Positions 52,652 through 62,387 of a stretch of 64,000 nucleotides of DNA are shown piece after piece. Source of the stretch: Francisella philomiragia subsp. philomiragia ATCC 25015. GTDB taxonomy: Bacteria; Pseudomonadota; Gammaproteobacteria; Francisellales; Francisellaceae. Numbering within the stretch: the first letter of the stretch is position 1; every line of letters begins with the position of its first letter. The stretch is from NCBI RefSeq assembly GCF_000156715.1, contig NZ_DS999316.1, forward strand, positions 596,667 to 660,666, written 5' to 3'. Position numbers and translations under genes: made by a program. Below the pieces are notes generated by a model. The model was not told where the DNA came from. It did not search any database and saw only the letters and a list, made by a program, of their open reading frames with translations.

Positions 52652-53302
52652 ATGTACCACGTTGGAATATCAGGCCCTTTTATTTTTACTATCATGTTCC
52701 TAATAGGCATAATTGCTGAAAGCATGACTGGAGTAATCTCATCATCTCGAAGAAACATGGATGCTTTTGGAGTAGTTGCAATCGCATTAACAACGGCTTT
52801 AGGTGGTGGTGTAGTTAGAGATTTGCTACTCGGTAATCTACCAGTAACCATTATGCTCCATCCTCACTATATTGTGATATGTTTATGTTTCTCTATTATT
52901 GCTATTTTTACACAAAAGTATATCAATAAGTTTTATAAAATATTTTTGATCTTAGACTCAATTGGTCTTATTGCATTTGCATATATAGGTAGTAGTATAG
53001 CGTACCAAATTTGTACAGAAGTATTTCATATGAAGTTCTTTAGTGTTTTTATAGTTGGAATTGTTATTGCTATAATTAATGGTGTAGCTGGTGGTATTAT
53101 GAGAGATATGATCTGTAATGATATCCCTGTTGCCTTCAAGGCAGAATTATACGCATCTGTAGCAGCGGTTGTTGGAGGTATGAACATTATCTTTATATAT
53201 TTGGATGTGAATTTATATATTAGTGCTGCAATAATTATCGGATTTGGATTAACTATAAGAGTTATGTCGATAGTATATAAATGGAAATTACCCATTATCT
53301 AA
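52652..53302 (+). CDS. TRIC/UPF0126-family membrane protein
   Basis: A 216-residue membrane protein with seven hydrophobic segments in two repeats. The repeat signatures are MDAFGVVAIALTTALGGGVV-RDLLLG and the later NGVAGGIMRDMICNDIP, as in the TRIC (YadS/YicG-like) family of cation channels. Prokaryotic members can conduct K+; a link to glycine uptake was also proposed. The start is ATG at 52652, since GGAAA precedes it; a TTG at 52640 is less likely. It ends the plus-strand lptF-to-TRIC run. Confidence 0.88.
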   Translation: MYHVGISGPFIFTIMFLIGIIAESMTGVISSSRRNMDAFGVVAIALTTALGGGVVRDLLLGNLPVTIMLHPHYIVICLCFSIIAIFTQKYINKFYKIFLILDSIGLIAFAYIGSSIAYQICTEVFHMKFFSVFIVGIVIAIINGVAGGIMRDMICNDIPVAFKAELYASVAAVVGGMNIIFIYLDVNLYISAAIIIGFGLTIRVMSIVYKWKLPII

Positions 53303-53360
53303 TAATAGATCTCTAATCTATACTATAGCCTACTACTTTTAGATGATTTCAGCTATATAA

Positions 53361-53969
53361 CTAAATACCACTATGGAATCTAAACTCTGAATCTGAAGAT
53401 AATATAAGATCCTTTTCTATTTCACCTATTCTTTTGATATCTTTGCCAATATCTGTAGAAGAATATTTTTCTGCAAAATGTAGATATATCGTAAAATGTC
53501 TTTTTTCTGACTCTAATAATCCATTATAAAACTTCTGTAACTCAGAATCTAAATATGGAGCAACTTTTGCAAATCTTTCACAAGAACGAGCTTCTATATA
53601 TGCTCCAATGATCAAAGCATCGATAAAGCGCCCTTCTTTATCTGTCCTAGCGGCTTTAATTAACTGACTAGCATATCTAGATGCTGATATAGCTTTGTAT
53701 TGTATATCCCGCTTTTTCATAATACGCATCACTTGTTCAAAGTGTACTAACTCTTCTCTAGCGATCTTAGACATTCTTGTTACTAGTTCATATTTGTCTG
53801 GATGTCTATATATGTATGTCATAGCTGAAGATGCTGCTTTCATCTCACAGTGAGCATGATCTATCAGCATTAATTCTATATTAGCTAATGCTTTCTGTAT
53901 CCATTGTTCAGGTGTTTCACATAACAAAAAATTCTCAATAGTTGCAAAGTCTGCATACTGCTGCTTCAT
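53361..53969 (-). CDS. miaE: tRNA hydroxylase MiaE
   Basis: MiaE is a ferritin-like diiron enzyme that hydroxylates the isopentenyl group of ms2i6A37 in tRNA. The 202-residue all-helical protein has the pairs of E and E-x-x-H ligands: DHAHCEMKAASS, EELVHFEQVM, EARSCERF and ESEKRHF. It is a single minus-strand gene that converges on the TRIC-family gene. The gap on its 3' side (53303-53360) has a short inverted repeat (ATAGAT/ATCTAT) and no T tract. Confidence 0.9.
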   Translation of the reverse strand: MKQQYADFATIENFLLCETPEQWIQKALANIELMLIDHAHCEMKAASSAMTYIYRHPDKYELVTRMSKIAREELVHFEQVMRIMKKRDIQYKAISASRYASQLIKAARTDKEGRFIDALIIGAYIEARSCERFAKVAPYLDSELQKFYNGLLESEKRHFTIYLHFAEKYSSTDIGKDIKRIGEIEKDLILSSDSEFRFHSGI

Positions 53970-54081
53970 AATAGCTTATAAATTTATTTTTTGAAGTATT
54001 ATAAAAAAATTGCTTAATATATTCTATTTAAAATTATTAAGAGTAGAATGTTTATATGAGTAAATCTGAATATTTAAATTT

Positions 54082-54885
54082 ATGAGTAATATAAATATAG
54101 CTAATAAACGCGTAGCAAAAGATGAAGTGCTTTATCATATAGGGTTAAGTGAAGAGATGATAGATAGTGCAGAAATCGCAATTCTTCCTGGAGATCCTAA
54201 AAGGTCTGAACCTTTAGCAAAAATGTTAGATAAAAATGCTAAGTTTCTTGCTACTAATAGAGAATATACATCGTATTTGGCCAAAATAGCTGACAGAAAT
54301 GCTATTGTGATATCAACTGGTATGGGTGGTCCTTCAACTGCAATATGTATTGAAGAGCTAGCTATGATAGGAATCAAAAAACTAATACGTGTGGGAACAT
54401 GCGGAGCTATTCAAGAGAATATTGATTTTGGTGATTTGATATTAACCACTGCATCTGTTCGTTTAGATGGCACATCATATCATTATGCTCCAATAGAGTA
54501 TCCTGCGGTTGCTGACTTTAAGCTAAATAGTTCTTTATACAACTCGGCAAGATCATTAAATATAGATATTCATTGTGGGATAACGGGATCTTCAGATACT
54601 TTTTACCCGGGTCAAGAAAGAAGAGATAGCTATAGCGGTTATGTAAGAAAACATTTTAGAGAATCTCTAGATGAGTGGAGAAAATTAAATGTTCTTAATC
54701 TAGAAATGGAGTCTTCTGCTTTGCTTACAGTATGCGCTACTTTTGGCTTGCAAGCCAGCTGTATATGTACAGTTCTAGCAAAGAGAACAACCTCAGAATC
54801 AGTCAATAAAAGCAGATATGATGAAGGTATGCAGAATATAATGTCAATTATAAAACACTCGATTGAAAATAATTTCGAAAACTAA
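54082..54885 (+). CDS. udp: Uridine phosphorylase
   Basis: This 267-residue enzyme splits uridine to uracil and ribose-1-phosphate. The phosphate site reads ILPGDPKRSEPLA, and IRVGTCGAIQ and LEMESSALLTVCATFG are the family's second and third motifs. Its segment STGMGGPSTAICIEEL is typical of uridine-specific members. cdd follows after 16 bases, so the pair handles cytidine-to-uracil salvage. The ATG at 54082 has no strong ribosome site. Confidence 0.93.
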   Translation: MSNINIANKRVAKDEVLYHIGLSEEMIDSAEIAILPGDPKRSEPLAKMLDKNAKFLATNREYTSYLAKIADRNAIVISTGMGGPSTAICIEELAMIGIKKLIRVGTCGAIQENIDFGDLILTTASVRLDGTSYHYAPIEYPAVADFKLNSSLYNSARSLNIDIHCGITGSSDTFYPGQERRDSYSGYVRKHFRESLDEWRKLNVLNLEMESSALLTVCATFGLQASCICTVLAKRTTSESVNKSRYDEGMQNIMSIIKHSIENNFEN

Positions 54886-54901
54886 GGAAAAATAAATACT
54901 A

Positions 54902-55303
54902 ATGAGCAATGATATTAACAACAAACTAATTGATGCAGCTATACAAGCAGCTGGGAATGCTTATACTCCATATTCTAAGTTTAATGTTGGTGCTGCACTA
55001 TTAATGAAAGATGGCTCTATTTTAAAAGGTGCTAATGTAGAAAATGCTTCTTATGGACTATGCAACTGTGCTGAAAGAACAGTATTATTCTACGCTTACG
55101 CCCAAGGTTATCGTAAAGAAGATATCAAAAAACTTGCGGTAGTTGCAGACACTCCAGAAGGAGTTTCGCCATGTGGTGCTTGCCGACAAGTTATGTCAGA
55201 ACTTTTGGATCTTGAATGTCCAATCATATTATCAAATATCAGAAAAACAGATATAAAAGAAACAAATATTAAAGAACTTCTTCCATATATGTTTTCTTTC
55301 TAA
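54902..55303 (+). CDS. cdd: Cytidine deaminase
   Basis: A 133-residue tetrameric-type deaminase that converts cytidine to uridine. The zinc site has Cys56 and the proton-shuttle Glu58 in NCAERTVLF and the pair Cys91, Cys94 in SPCGACRQ. AGGAAAAAT precedes the ATG. It is downstream of udp in one operon. An AT-rich 81-base gap before the tRNA genes contains a 7-base hairpin (55335-55352) without a T run. Confidence 0.95.
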   Translation: MSNDINNKLIDAAIQAAGNAYTPYSKFNVGAALLMKDGSILKGANVENASYGLCNCAERTVLFYAYAQGYRKEDIKKLAVVADTPEGVSPCGACRQVMSELLDLECPIILSNIRKTDIKETNIKELLPYMFSF

Positions 55304-55384
55304 AAAAATTATTATCAACAAGCAAAATTAACAGCATAAACATAAGTTTATGTATAACGATCATGCTTTTATAAAAATAAATAA

Positions 55385-55460
55385 TGGTGGGTAGTACAGG
55401 ATTCGAACCTGTGACCAATTGGTTAAAAGCCAACTGCTCTACCGACTGAGCTAACTACCC
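55385..55460 (-). tRNA. tRNA-Lys(UUU), distal copy
   Basis: The minus strand folds as a full cloverleaf: 5' GGGTAGT pairs with ACTACCC, the anticodon loop is CTTTTAA (anticodon TTT), the T arm has GGTTCGAATCC, and CCA is encoded. The 76-base copy is identical to the upstream one (55512-55587), with 51 bases between them. It is probably made from a shared precursor. Confidence 0.98.
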
Positions 55461-55511
55461 ATAATTACAAAATAAAATCTCTTTAATTTTGTATTGAAAT
55501 GATTAATCTAA

Positions 55512-55587
55512 TGGTGGGTAGTACAGGATTCGAACCTGTGACCAATTGGTTAAAAGCCAACTGCTCTACCGACTGAGCTAACTACCC
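55512..55587 (-). tRNA. tRNA-Lys(UUU), proximal copy
   Basis: Same 76-base cloverleaf as the distal copy, anticodon TTT, encoded CCA end. Its 5' end lies only 24 bases after the stop of the ydiJ-like gene, and a consensus promoter ends just upstream at 55602. It therefore comes first on the tRNA transcript. Confidence 0.98.
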
Positions 55588-55601
55588 AAAAGATGCTGTT
55601 T

Positions 55602-55629
55602 ATTATACTGACTAGATTTTTTGTGTCAA
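55602..55629 (-). promoter_or_regulatory. Consensus promoter of the tRNA-Lys pair, inside ydiJ
   Basis: The minus strand has a perfect -35 TTGACA (55624-55629) and a perfect -10 TATAAT (55602-55607) with a 16-base spacer. The -35 lies in the last codons of the ydiJ-like gene and its TAG stop falls in the spacer. Transcription would start near 55595, a few bases before the first tRNA. Strong promoters are expected for stable RNA. Confidence 0.8.
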
Positions 55630-58600
55630 CACTTTATGCTGTTTTTTTCTATTTAATTCCAAAATTTCTATAGGGTGTTTGATTGTATGGCCTTCCATAC
55701 GCTTTACTTGACATCTACATGAAAATCCTGTTGCGATTACAGACCTAATTCCACTTTCTTTAATTTTGTCTTTCCAGCTTAAATTATAAATATGCTTTGA
55801 TGTATCGATATGCTTAGTCTCATGACCAAAGCTACCAGACATACCACAACAACCAACTTTAGCAATTTTAGTTTCTACCCCAAAATGCTTAAATATTTTT
55901 TGCCATTGCTCTATCGAAACAGCAGATAATGATTTTTCTGTACAGTGATTAAATAAATTAAACTCTTTATCTAGCATTTTGCTCATGGTCGGTAAAGTAT
56001 CAAGTTTTGTTATTAACCACTCTTGTATTAGTTTAACTTTGAATCTTACCTTATCACCACAGATCTTTTTGTATTCATCTCTATAAACAAGAGTCATTGC
56101 TGGATCGACACCAATCATTTCGACTTTTGTTTCTGCTATTTGGTTGTATAGCTTAGTAGCTTTGATAGCTTGCTTTTTAAAGTACTTAAGGAAACCTTTG
56201 ACATGTGATGGCTTACCATTTACTTTAAATGGAGCAAAATAAACCCTAAAGCCTAAAGCTGTCAAAAAGTCATATAATGTCAAAACTATATGAGTATCAT
56301 ATAAAGATGTAAATATATCTTGAACTATACAAACAGTTTTTTTCTTTTGCTCTGTAGACAGATTTCTCATCTCTTCGAGATTAAACTCTGGAGCACCTCT
56401 TTTTTTAAGTTCTGATCTTAGATTTAATGAACTAATAATTGGAGTATCCGCAAAACCAACCAAGTTAGTCAACCCAGCCCTAACAAATTGAATATTAAAA
56501 ATATCATTATATATTTTTGGCATATACAAATTGATACTCAGCAATGATTCACTAAATTTAACAAAATAATCCAAGCCAGGACGTTTATATTTAGAGTGAT
56601 AGTGATATAAAAATTGTGATTTCATCGTAGGAATATCAACTTTTATTGGACATCCAGATACACAAGCCTTACACCCTAAACACTTATCTAGTGAGTCATA
56701 TACTTGATGTGAGAAATCATCTGGATATTCTTCTAACTTATCAAAACCAGTGTTATAAACTTTATCTTTTGTTGAATACCCTGCTGCTGAAAGCTGATTA
56801 AGCCACTCACGTAATACTGCTGACCTACCTTTTGGTGAGTATAACCAGTTTCTACTAGCTTTGGCTGATGGACATATTACAGTATCTAAATTATAGTTTA
56901 GACATTGTGAATTACCATTACAGTTATATGCTCCAGAGAATTGTTCGCGCATTTCTTTTGGCACTTGCTCATCTGAATAGCCTCTAAATGGCCCATCTAC
57001 TTTTACAAGCTTATCTTTACTACCTGTTGGAACAGTAATCTTACCAGGATTAAGTTGATTATGTGGATCAAATACTTTTTTGATATGTCCTAATGAATCA
57101 TACAGCTCTTGACCAAAGTACTCTTTGATGTACTCACTTCTATAACCATGACCATGCTCACCACATAAGACTCCACCATACTTCTTAACAAGATCACTAA
57201 CTTTTTGGATAATTTGTTTGACCTTTTGAGAATCTTCAGCTGAAGACATATCTAGCGCTGGTCTTACATGCAGACAGCCTACATCAACATGACCAAACAT
57301 TCCGTATTTAACACCATAAGAATCTAACAATACAGTTAACTCTTTGATATAGTCTGCTAATTTTTCAGGAGCCACTGTCGTATCTTCAATAAAAGGTATT
57401 GGTTTACGATCTCCTTTCATAGCACCAAGTAGACCTACACCTTTTTTTCTCAACTCCCAAAGACTATCCATATCTGTTTGACTTTCTGTGAAATGAAACA
57501 CTGCTTGCTTTTCTAACAGTTTTCTTTCTAGACGAGAAGTCATATTATCTAACTCATGTTGACTATCAGCAATAAATTCAACTAAATTTACAGCCGCTAC
57601 ATTTGTAGAGTTACTACCCTTTTCAAGCATATACTTTATTTTATGATAAACCTCATCACCCTTTGCAATCTCAATAATATTATTGTCTATAGTCTCTATA
57701 GCAGATGGGTTAGATGATAATAAATCTCTAGCAGCTCTCAATGCGTCATCAAAACTACTATATGAAATTGCAAACAGTGCTTTAAATTTAGGTTTTTTAG
57801 TTAGTTTAAGTTTCAGCTCAGTAACAAAAGCTAATGTTCCTTCGGAACCGGATATTAAATAACTTAGATTGACCGTATTATCTTTTTTATTATAAGTTTT
57901 AGCTAGATTATATCCCGTCAGATAGCGGCTTAATTTAGGAAACTTCTCCTCGATTAGCTCATACTTATCTATAATTTGCTCAACAACAGTTGAGTATATA
58001 TTTTTCTCAATATCATTTAACTTATTTTCATTAAGATCACTTAACTTAATTTTTTTAGTAGATAATTTCTGCCCATTTACTAGAGTACACTCTAATTCTA
58101 AGACATGAGCACTTGTACGCCCATATATTCTAGAACCTTTACCACATGCATCAGTATTTACCATACCACCCAAAGTTGCTCTATTACTTGGTGATAAGTT
58201 CGGTGCAAAGAAATATTCTGAGTCGGCTAATGTATCATTTAACTGATCAAGTACAACACCTGGCTCTACTTTGACATATTCATTATCAAAATCTACCTCT
58301 AGAATATTATTCATGTATCGACTAGTATCAACAATAACACCAGCACACAATGAATGTCCAGATGTACCTGTGCCACCGCCACGAGGTGAGAATTTAAGCT
58401 CTTGATATTCTTTTTTGCTTGCTAATGCAAAGATTCTATTTACATCATTTTTATTACATGGAAAAACAACAAGCTCAGGAACAACAAAATATACACTATT
58501 ATCCATTGATGATGATATTCTCGAAGCATAGTCAGAATGTATATCACCTTCAAATCCTTTTCCTCTTAGCTCCTCAGCAAAAGCATTAATCAAAGCATTT

Positions 58601-58644
58601 AGAGCATTTGTCTTATTTAAGACTGGCAGTTTACTTGTTTTCAT
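55612..58644 (-). CDS. ydiJ: FAD/Fe-S dehydrogenase, YdiJ family (D-2-hydroxyacid type)
   Basis: A 1010-residue fusion. The N-terminal half is a GlcD-like FAD-binding oxidoreductase: FSPRGGGTGTSGHSLCAG, NLSPSNRATLGGMVNTDACG and, later, FGHVDVGCLHVRPALD with CGEHGHGYR. The C-terminal half has a ferredoxin segment (CLGCKACVSGCPIKVD) and CCG-type cysteine motifs (VGCCGMSGSFG). E. coli YdiJ is linked to D-2-hydroxyglutarate oxidation; the same role is inferred here. The tRNA-Lys promoter lies over its 3' end. It is divergent from gpmI. Confidence 0.92.
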   Translation of the reverse strand: MKTSKLPVLNKTNALNALINAFAEELRGKGFEGDIHSDYASRISSSMDNSVYFVVPELVVFPCNKNDVNRIFALASKKEYQELKFSPRGGGTGTSGHSLCAGVIVDTSRYMNNILEVDFDNEYVKVEPGVVLDQLNDTLADSEYFFAPNLSPSNRATLGGMVNTDACGKGSRIYGRTSAHVLELECTLVNGQKLSTKKIKLSDLNENKLNDIEKNIYSTVVEQIIDKYELIEEKFPKLSRYLTGYNLAKTYNKKDNTVNLSYLISGSEGTLAFVTELKLKLTKKPKFKALFAISYSSFDDALRAARDLLSSNPSAIETIDNNIIEIAKGDEVYHKIKYMLEKGSNSTNVAAVNLVEFIADSQHELDNMTSRLERKLLEKQAVFHFTESQTDMDSLWELRKKGVGLLGAMKGDRKPIPFIEDTTVAPEKLADYIKELTVLLDSYGVKYGMFGHVDVGCLHVRPALDMSSAEDSQKVKQIIQKVSDLVKKYGGVLCGEHGHGYRSEYIKEYFGQELYDSLGHIKKVFDPHNQLNPGKITVPTGSKDKLVKVDGPFRGYSDEQVPKEMREQFSGAYNCNGNSQCLNYNLDTVICPSAKASRNWLYSPKGRSAVLREWLNQLSAAGYSTKDKVYNTGFDKLEEYPDDFSHQVYDSLDKCLGCKACVSGCPIKVDIPTMKSQFLYHYHSKYKRPGLDYFVKFSESLLSINLYMPKIYNDIFNIQFVRAGLTNLVGFADTPIISSLNLRSELKKRGAPEFNLEEMRNLSTEQKKKTVCIVQDIFTSLYDTHIVLTLYDFLTALGFRVYFAPFKVNGKPSHVKGFLKYFKKQAIKATKLYNQIAETKVEMIGVDPAMTLVYRDEYKKICGDKVRFKVKLIQEWLITKLDTLPTMSKMLDKEFNLFNHCTEKSLSAVSIEQWQKIFKHFGVETKIAKVGCCGMSGSFGHETKHIDTSKHIYNLSWKDKIKESGIRSVIATGFSCRCQVKRMEGHTIKHPIEILELNRKKQHKVLTQKI

Positions 58645-58775
58645 ATATAAAAAATGACCCTAGTTAATAAAAAACAGACAAGATTCTCTTAAATTATATA
58701 AGAAAATTAACTTCACATAAATAATATTAGAAAAATACATAGAAGATAAAAACATTTCATTTTTTTGTATCAAAG

Positions 58776-58804
58776 CAGACAAAGTACAAATATAAAGTTA
58801 TAAT
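58776..58804 (+). promoter_or_regulatory. Sigma70 promoter of gpmI
   Basis: CAGACA (58776-58781, four of six) and a perfect TATAAT (58799-58804) are separated by 17 bases. The leader to the gpmI ATG would be about 45 bases. It lies in the 212-base divergent gap with the ydiJ-like gene; nothing else clear is seen in that gap. Confidence 0.55.
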
Positions 58805-58856
58805 GACACTCGTATTTAAAAATAATTTCAAAAGTTAAAAGTTTTTGAGGATAAAT

Positions 58857-60395
58857 ATGAAAAAAACTACTCTTTTAGTAATCTTAGATGGTTGGGGCTA
58901 TAGCGAAAGTGATTACTTTAATGCTATCAAAAATGCAAACACTCCTACTTGGGATAGCATCTGGCAAGACTTTCCTAGAACATTAATTAGCGCATCTAGC
59001 TTAGAAGTTGGTTTACCTAGAGGTCAAATGGGAAACTCTGAGGTCGGACATGTAAATATTGGTTGTGGTAGAGTGGTCTATCAAGAGCTTACAAAAATTG
59101 ATAAAGCAATCGAAGAAAAAACTTTTGGTAATAATAAAGCTATCTGTGATGCTATTGATAATGTTATTCAAAAAGACTCAAATCTTCACTTAATGGGTCT
59201 ACTCTCTCCTGGAGGAGTTCACTCTCACGAAGAACATATTTTTGAAATGATAAAAATTGCTAAACAAAAAGGTGTCAAAAGAGTATATCTACATGCTTTC
59301 TTAGATGGTAGAGATACTCCTCCACGCTCAGCTGAAAGCTCAATCAAAAAAACAGATGATCTGCTACAAAAACTTAATCTTGGCTATATTGCTAGTGTTA
59401 GTGGTAGATACTATGCAATGGATAGAGATAATCGTTGGGATAGAGTTGAAAAAGCATACGATGCTATAGTCAATGCTGATGCTGAATTTGTTTGTAATTC
59501 GGCATTAGAAGCTCTAGAAGAGTCTTATGCTCGTGATCAGTCTGATGAATTTGTCATTCCAACCTGTATCCAAAAAGATGGAAAACTGATAAAAATTGAA
59601 GATAATGATAGTGTTATTTTTATGAATTTTAGAGCTGATAGAGCTAGAGAAATATCTCATGCTTTCACGGATGAGAACTTTGATCATTTCCCGAAAGATA
59701 GACATTTAAACATAAACTTCACGACTCTCACAGAGTATGATTCAAAACTTAAATGTAATGTAGCATTCCCACCAGAACAACCAGTTAACACTCTTGGTGA
59801 AGTGCTAATGAAAAATCATAAGACTCAACTAAGAATAGCTGAAACTGAAAAGTATCCTCACGTAACTTTCTTTTTTAATGGTGGTAAGGAGGATCAATTT
59901 GAAGGTGAAGATAGAATATTAATTCCTTCTCCAAAAGTTGCCACTTATGATCTACAGCCAGAGATGTCAGCTCCGGAAGTTACTGACAGACTAGTTGATG
60001 CTATCAATAATGGTAAATATGATTGTATAGTTTGCAACTATGCAAACTCAGACATGGTTGGTCATACTGGCAACTATGAAGCAGCAATGCAAGCGATTGA
60101 ATATCTTGATAAATGTTTAGCAAGATTGAAAGATGCAATACTTGAACATGATGGTAATATGTTTATTACCGCAGATCATGGTAATGCAGATATGATGGTC
60201 AACCCTAAAACACAAAAGCCTCATACTGCTCATACTACCAATCTGGTACCATTTGTATATGTTGGGCATAAAAAAGCTCAAGTAGCTTTAGAGCATGGCA
60301 AGTTATCTGATATTGCTCCAACTATACTTAATGTAATGAATATTGCTCAGCCTCAAGAAATGACAGGCAAAACTATATTTAAATTTGAAAAATAA
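58857..60395 (+). CDS. gpmI: Cofactor-independent phosphoglycerate mutase
   Basis: GpmI interconverts 3- and 2-phosphoglycerate with two Mn ions. The 512-residue protein starts [16 protein letters not shown], with the metal Asp11 and the catalytic Ser61 in [12 protein letters not shown]. Other metal motifs are [13 protein letters not shown] and ADHGNAD. The ATG at 58857 is favoured because TGAGGATAAAT lies upstream; an in-frame ATG at 58845 has no site. serS follows after 14 bases. Confidence 0.97.
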   Translation: MKKTTLLVILDGWGYSESDYFNAIKNANTPTWDSIWQDFPRTLISASSLEVGLPRGQMGNSEVGHVNIGCGRVVYQELTKIDKAIEEKTFGNNKAICDAIDNVIQKDSNLHLMGLLSPGGVHSHEEHIFEMIKIAKQKGVKRVYLHAFLDGRDTPPRSAESSIKKTDDLLQKLNLGYIASVSGRYYAMDRDNRWDRVEKAYDAIVNADAEFVCNSALEALEESYARDQSDEFVIPTCIQKDGKLIKIEDNDSVIFMNFRADRAREISHAFTDENFDHFPKDRHLNINFTTLTEYDSKLKCNVAFPPEQPVNTLGEVLMKNHKTQLRIAETEKYPHVTFFFNGGKEDQFEGEDRILIPSPKVATYDLQPEMSAPEVTDRLVDAINNGKYDCIVCNYANSDMVGHTGNYEAAMQAIEYLDKCLARLKDAILEHDGNMFITADHGNADMMVNPKTQKPHTAHTTNLVPFVYVGHKKAQVALEHGKLSDIAPTILNVMNIAQPQEMTGKTIFKFEK

Positions 60396-60409
60396 GGATT
60401 TCAGACAAA

Positions 60410-61690
60410 ATGCTTGATGCTAAATATATTAAAGATAATTTAGAAGAAGTAGCTGAGAAACTCGCAACTAGAGGTTATCAGTTTGATATAGCAGAATTCA
60501 AAGCTCAAGAAGCAAAAAGAAAAGACCTTCAAGAGAGAACTCAAGAGCTTCAATCTCAACGTAATACTATCTCCAAAGAAATAGGTAAAAGAAAGTCTAA
60601 AGGTGAAGATGCTAGTGACATTTTTGCCAAAGTTAATGATATCAACGATGAACTAAAAGTAATCGAAAAAAAGCTGAAAGATCTTCAAGACTGTATAAAT
60701 AATACTCTTCTTTCTATGCCAAATCTCCCTGCTGATGATGTACCAGTTGGTAAGGATGAAAGCGAAAATGTCGAGATAAAAAAATGGGGAACTCCTCGTG
60801 AATTTCACCCTGAAGCTCAAGCTAAAGATCATGCAGATATTGGCGAAATACTTAATATGATTGACTTCAAAGCTGCAGCAAAAATTACAGGTAGTCGATT
60901 TGTAGTTCTAAAAAGTAAAATTGCTAAGCTTCATCGTGCATTGACACAATTTATGTTAGATATGCATACAGAAAAGCATGGCTATGAAGAATTATATGTG
61001 CCATATATGGTAAATAATGATAGTTTGTATGGAACAGGTCAGTTACCTAAATTCTCTGAAGATTTGTTTAAATTAGAAGGTGACTTTGAATATAGCCTAA
61101 TACCAACGGCAGAAGTACCTATCACAAATCTAGTAAGAGATGAAATCTTAGATACAGAATCTCTACCTAGATACTACACGGCACACACACCATGTTTTAG
61201 AAGTGAGGCTGGTTCTTATGGGCGAGATACTAAAGGATTGATTCGTCAACATCAGTTTGAGAAAGTTGAATTAGTGCATATCACTATAGCTGATAAAGGT
61301 GAAGAATCTTTGGAGCTCTTAACATCTCATGCAGAAAAAGTACTACAAAAACTAAACCTACCATACAGAGTAGTCAAACTATGTACGGGAGATATGGGGT
61401 TTAGTGCGAAAAAGACTTATGATCTAGAAGTTTGGATACCTTCACAAAATACTTATAGAGAAATATCATCATGTAGCTGGTGTGGAGATTTCCAAGCTCG
61501 TCGCATGAAGGCTAGACACAAAAATCCAAGTATGAAAAAACCTGAATTGGTACATACTTTAAATGGTTCTGGTTTAGCAGTTGGTAGAACATTACTAGCT
61601 ATTATTGAGAATTACCAACAAGAAGATGGATCTATCATGATTCCTGAAGCACTTATTAACTATATGGGTGGAATTTCTGTTATTAAATAA
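60410..61690 (+). CDS. serS: Seryl-tRNA synthetase
   Basis: A 426-residue class II synthetase that charges tRNA-Ser. The N-terminal antiparallel coiled coil (about 25-105) is the tRNA-binding arm. Motif 2 is in [20 protein letters not shown], the serine pocket in TAEVPITN and motif 3 in [16 protein letters not shown]. It is full length. The next gene starts inside its last codons. Confidence 0.97.
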   Translation: MLDAKYIKDNLEEVAEKLATRGYQFDIAEFKAQEAKRKDLQERTQELQSQRNTISKEIGKRKSKGEDASDIFAKVNDINDELKVIEKKLKDLQDCINNTLLSMPNLPADDVPVGKDESENVEIKKWGTPREFHPEAQAKDHADIGEILNMIDFKAAAKITGSRFVVLKSKIAKLHRALTQFMLDMHTEKHGYEELYVPYMVNNDSLYGTGQLPKFSEDLFKLEGDFEYSLIPTAEVPITNLVRDEILDTESLPRYYTAHTPCFRSEAGSYGRDTKGLIRQHQFEKVELVHITIADKGEESLELLTSHAEKVLQKLNLPYRVVKLCTGDMGFSAKKTYDLEVWIPSQNTYREISSCSWCGDFQARRMKARHKNPSMKKPELVHTLNGSGLAVGRTLLAIIENYQQEDGSIMIPEALINYMGGISVIK

Positions 61691-62315
61691 TGAAATAATA
61701 AGTATACTTGTGACACTTATAATTGCAATAATGCCTCTGATTATTGCAATTATTTTGAGATCGACTTATTTTAAAGAAAAATTTGATAAACATAGCTTTA
61801 ATAAATATAAATATGATGAGCTTGAAGCTACATTTGAATATTGTCTAAATAAAAATAATCCAAGTTCAGTCAAAAAAATAAAAGCTTATAAATATAAACT
61901 TTTATTTGATATTGCCGATATTCGAAAAATCTTTGTACGTATTTATCTTATTAATTTTCTTACTGCTAATGAGATTAATTCATTATTTTTATTAGATCTT
62001 ATAAAATTTGGTAAGGAAAAGTGGATTATATTGCCTATTATAAGAAAGCCTGATGTAATTAAGTTAATAAAAATAACTATGATTTTAGGCGCATTAACTA
62101 TTTTTATAATATTTATGGCTTATTTATATTATATATTTATTAATTCTCTTAATATTAACTATTATATTTTTATAGCGCTTTTAGCCGTTTATTTTTTAAC
62201 TATATTAGCTTTAATATCATCATTAATATTTTTATATTTTGAGATTATAAAGTATGTTTTAATATCTTTATATATTGTTTATAAAGTGTTTATAAAGTTA
62301 AAAGAAAATCATTAG
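61668..62315 (+). CDS. Hypothetical membrane protein
   Basis: A 215-residue protein I do not recognise. It has one hydrophobic segment near the N-terminus (about 8-29), a charged middle part (about 32-125) rich in Lys, Asn and Asp, then two long hydrophobic stretches (about 128-205). AT-rich codons dominate. The reading starts at GTG (61668), overlapping serS by 23 bases; a GTG at 61710 is an alternative, and neither has a clear ribosome site. The position next to a DUF2254 gene hints at a shared membrane role, but this is not evidence of function. Confidence 0.6.
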   Translation: MEFLLLNNEIISILVTLIIAIMPLIIAIILRSTYFKEKFDKHSFNKYKYDELEATFEYCLNKNNPSSVKKIKAYKYKLLFDIADIRKIFVRIYLINFLTANEINSLFLLDLIKFGKEKWIILPIIRKPDVIKLIKITMILGALTIFIIFMAYLYYIFINSLNINYYIFIALLAVYFLTILALISSLIFLYFEIIKYVLISLYIVYKVFIKLKENH

Positions 62316-62333
62316 TTTTGAAAAGAAGATTTT

Positions 62334-62387
62334 ATGAGAAAAATGATTATAAAGAACTTCAAAAATATTTTTAATAGGTGTTCTTAA
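62334..62387 (+). CDS. 17-residue upstream ORF overlapping the DUF2254 start (candidate)
   Basis: ATG at 62334 opens an 17-codon reading, MRKMIIKNFKNIFNRCS, whose TAA overlaps the ATG of the next gene as TAATG. The composition is basic, and the geometry suits a leader that couples translation to the next gene. The ribosome site is weak (AGAAG). Chance origin cannot be excluded. Confidence 0.3.
   Translation: MRKMIIKNFKNIFNRCS

Noticed and set aside
53305-53321. Inverted repeat ATAGAT/ATCTAT between the TRIC-family gene and miaE
   Set aside because: Short, AT-rich and without a T tract; too weak to call a terminator.
55335-55352. 7-base-stem hairpin downstream of the tRNA-Lys genes and of cdd
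   Set aside because: No T run follows on either strand, so it is not supported as an intrinsic terminator.
61668-62387. Possible toxin-antitoxin pair after serS
   Set aside because: The larger product is a multi-pass membrane protein and the small reading is only 17 residues; no known toxin or antitoxin motif is present.
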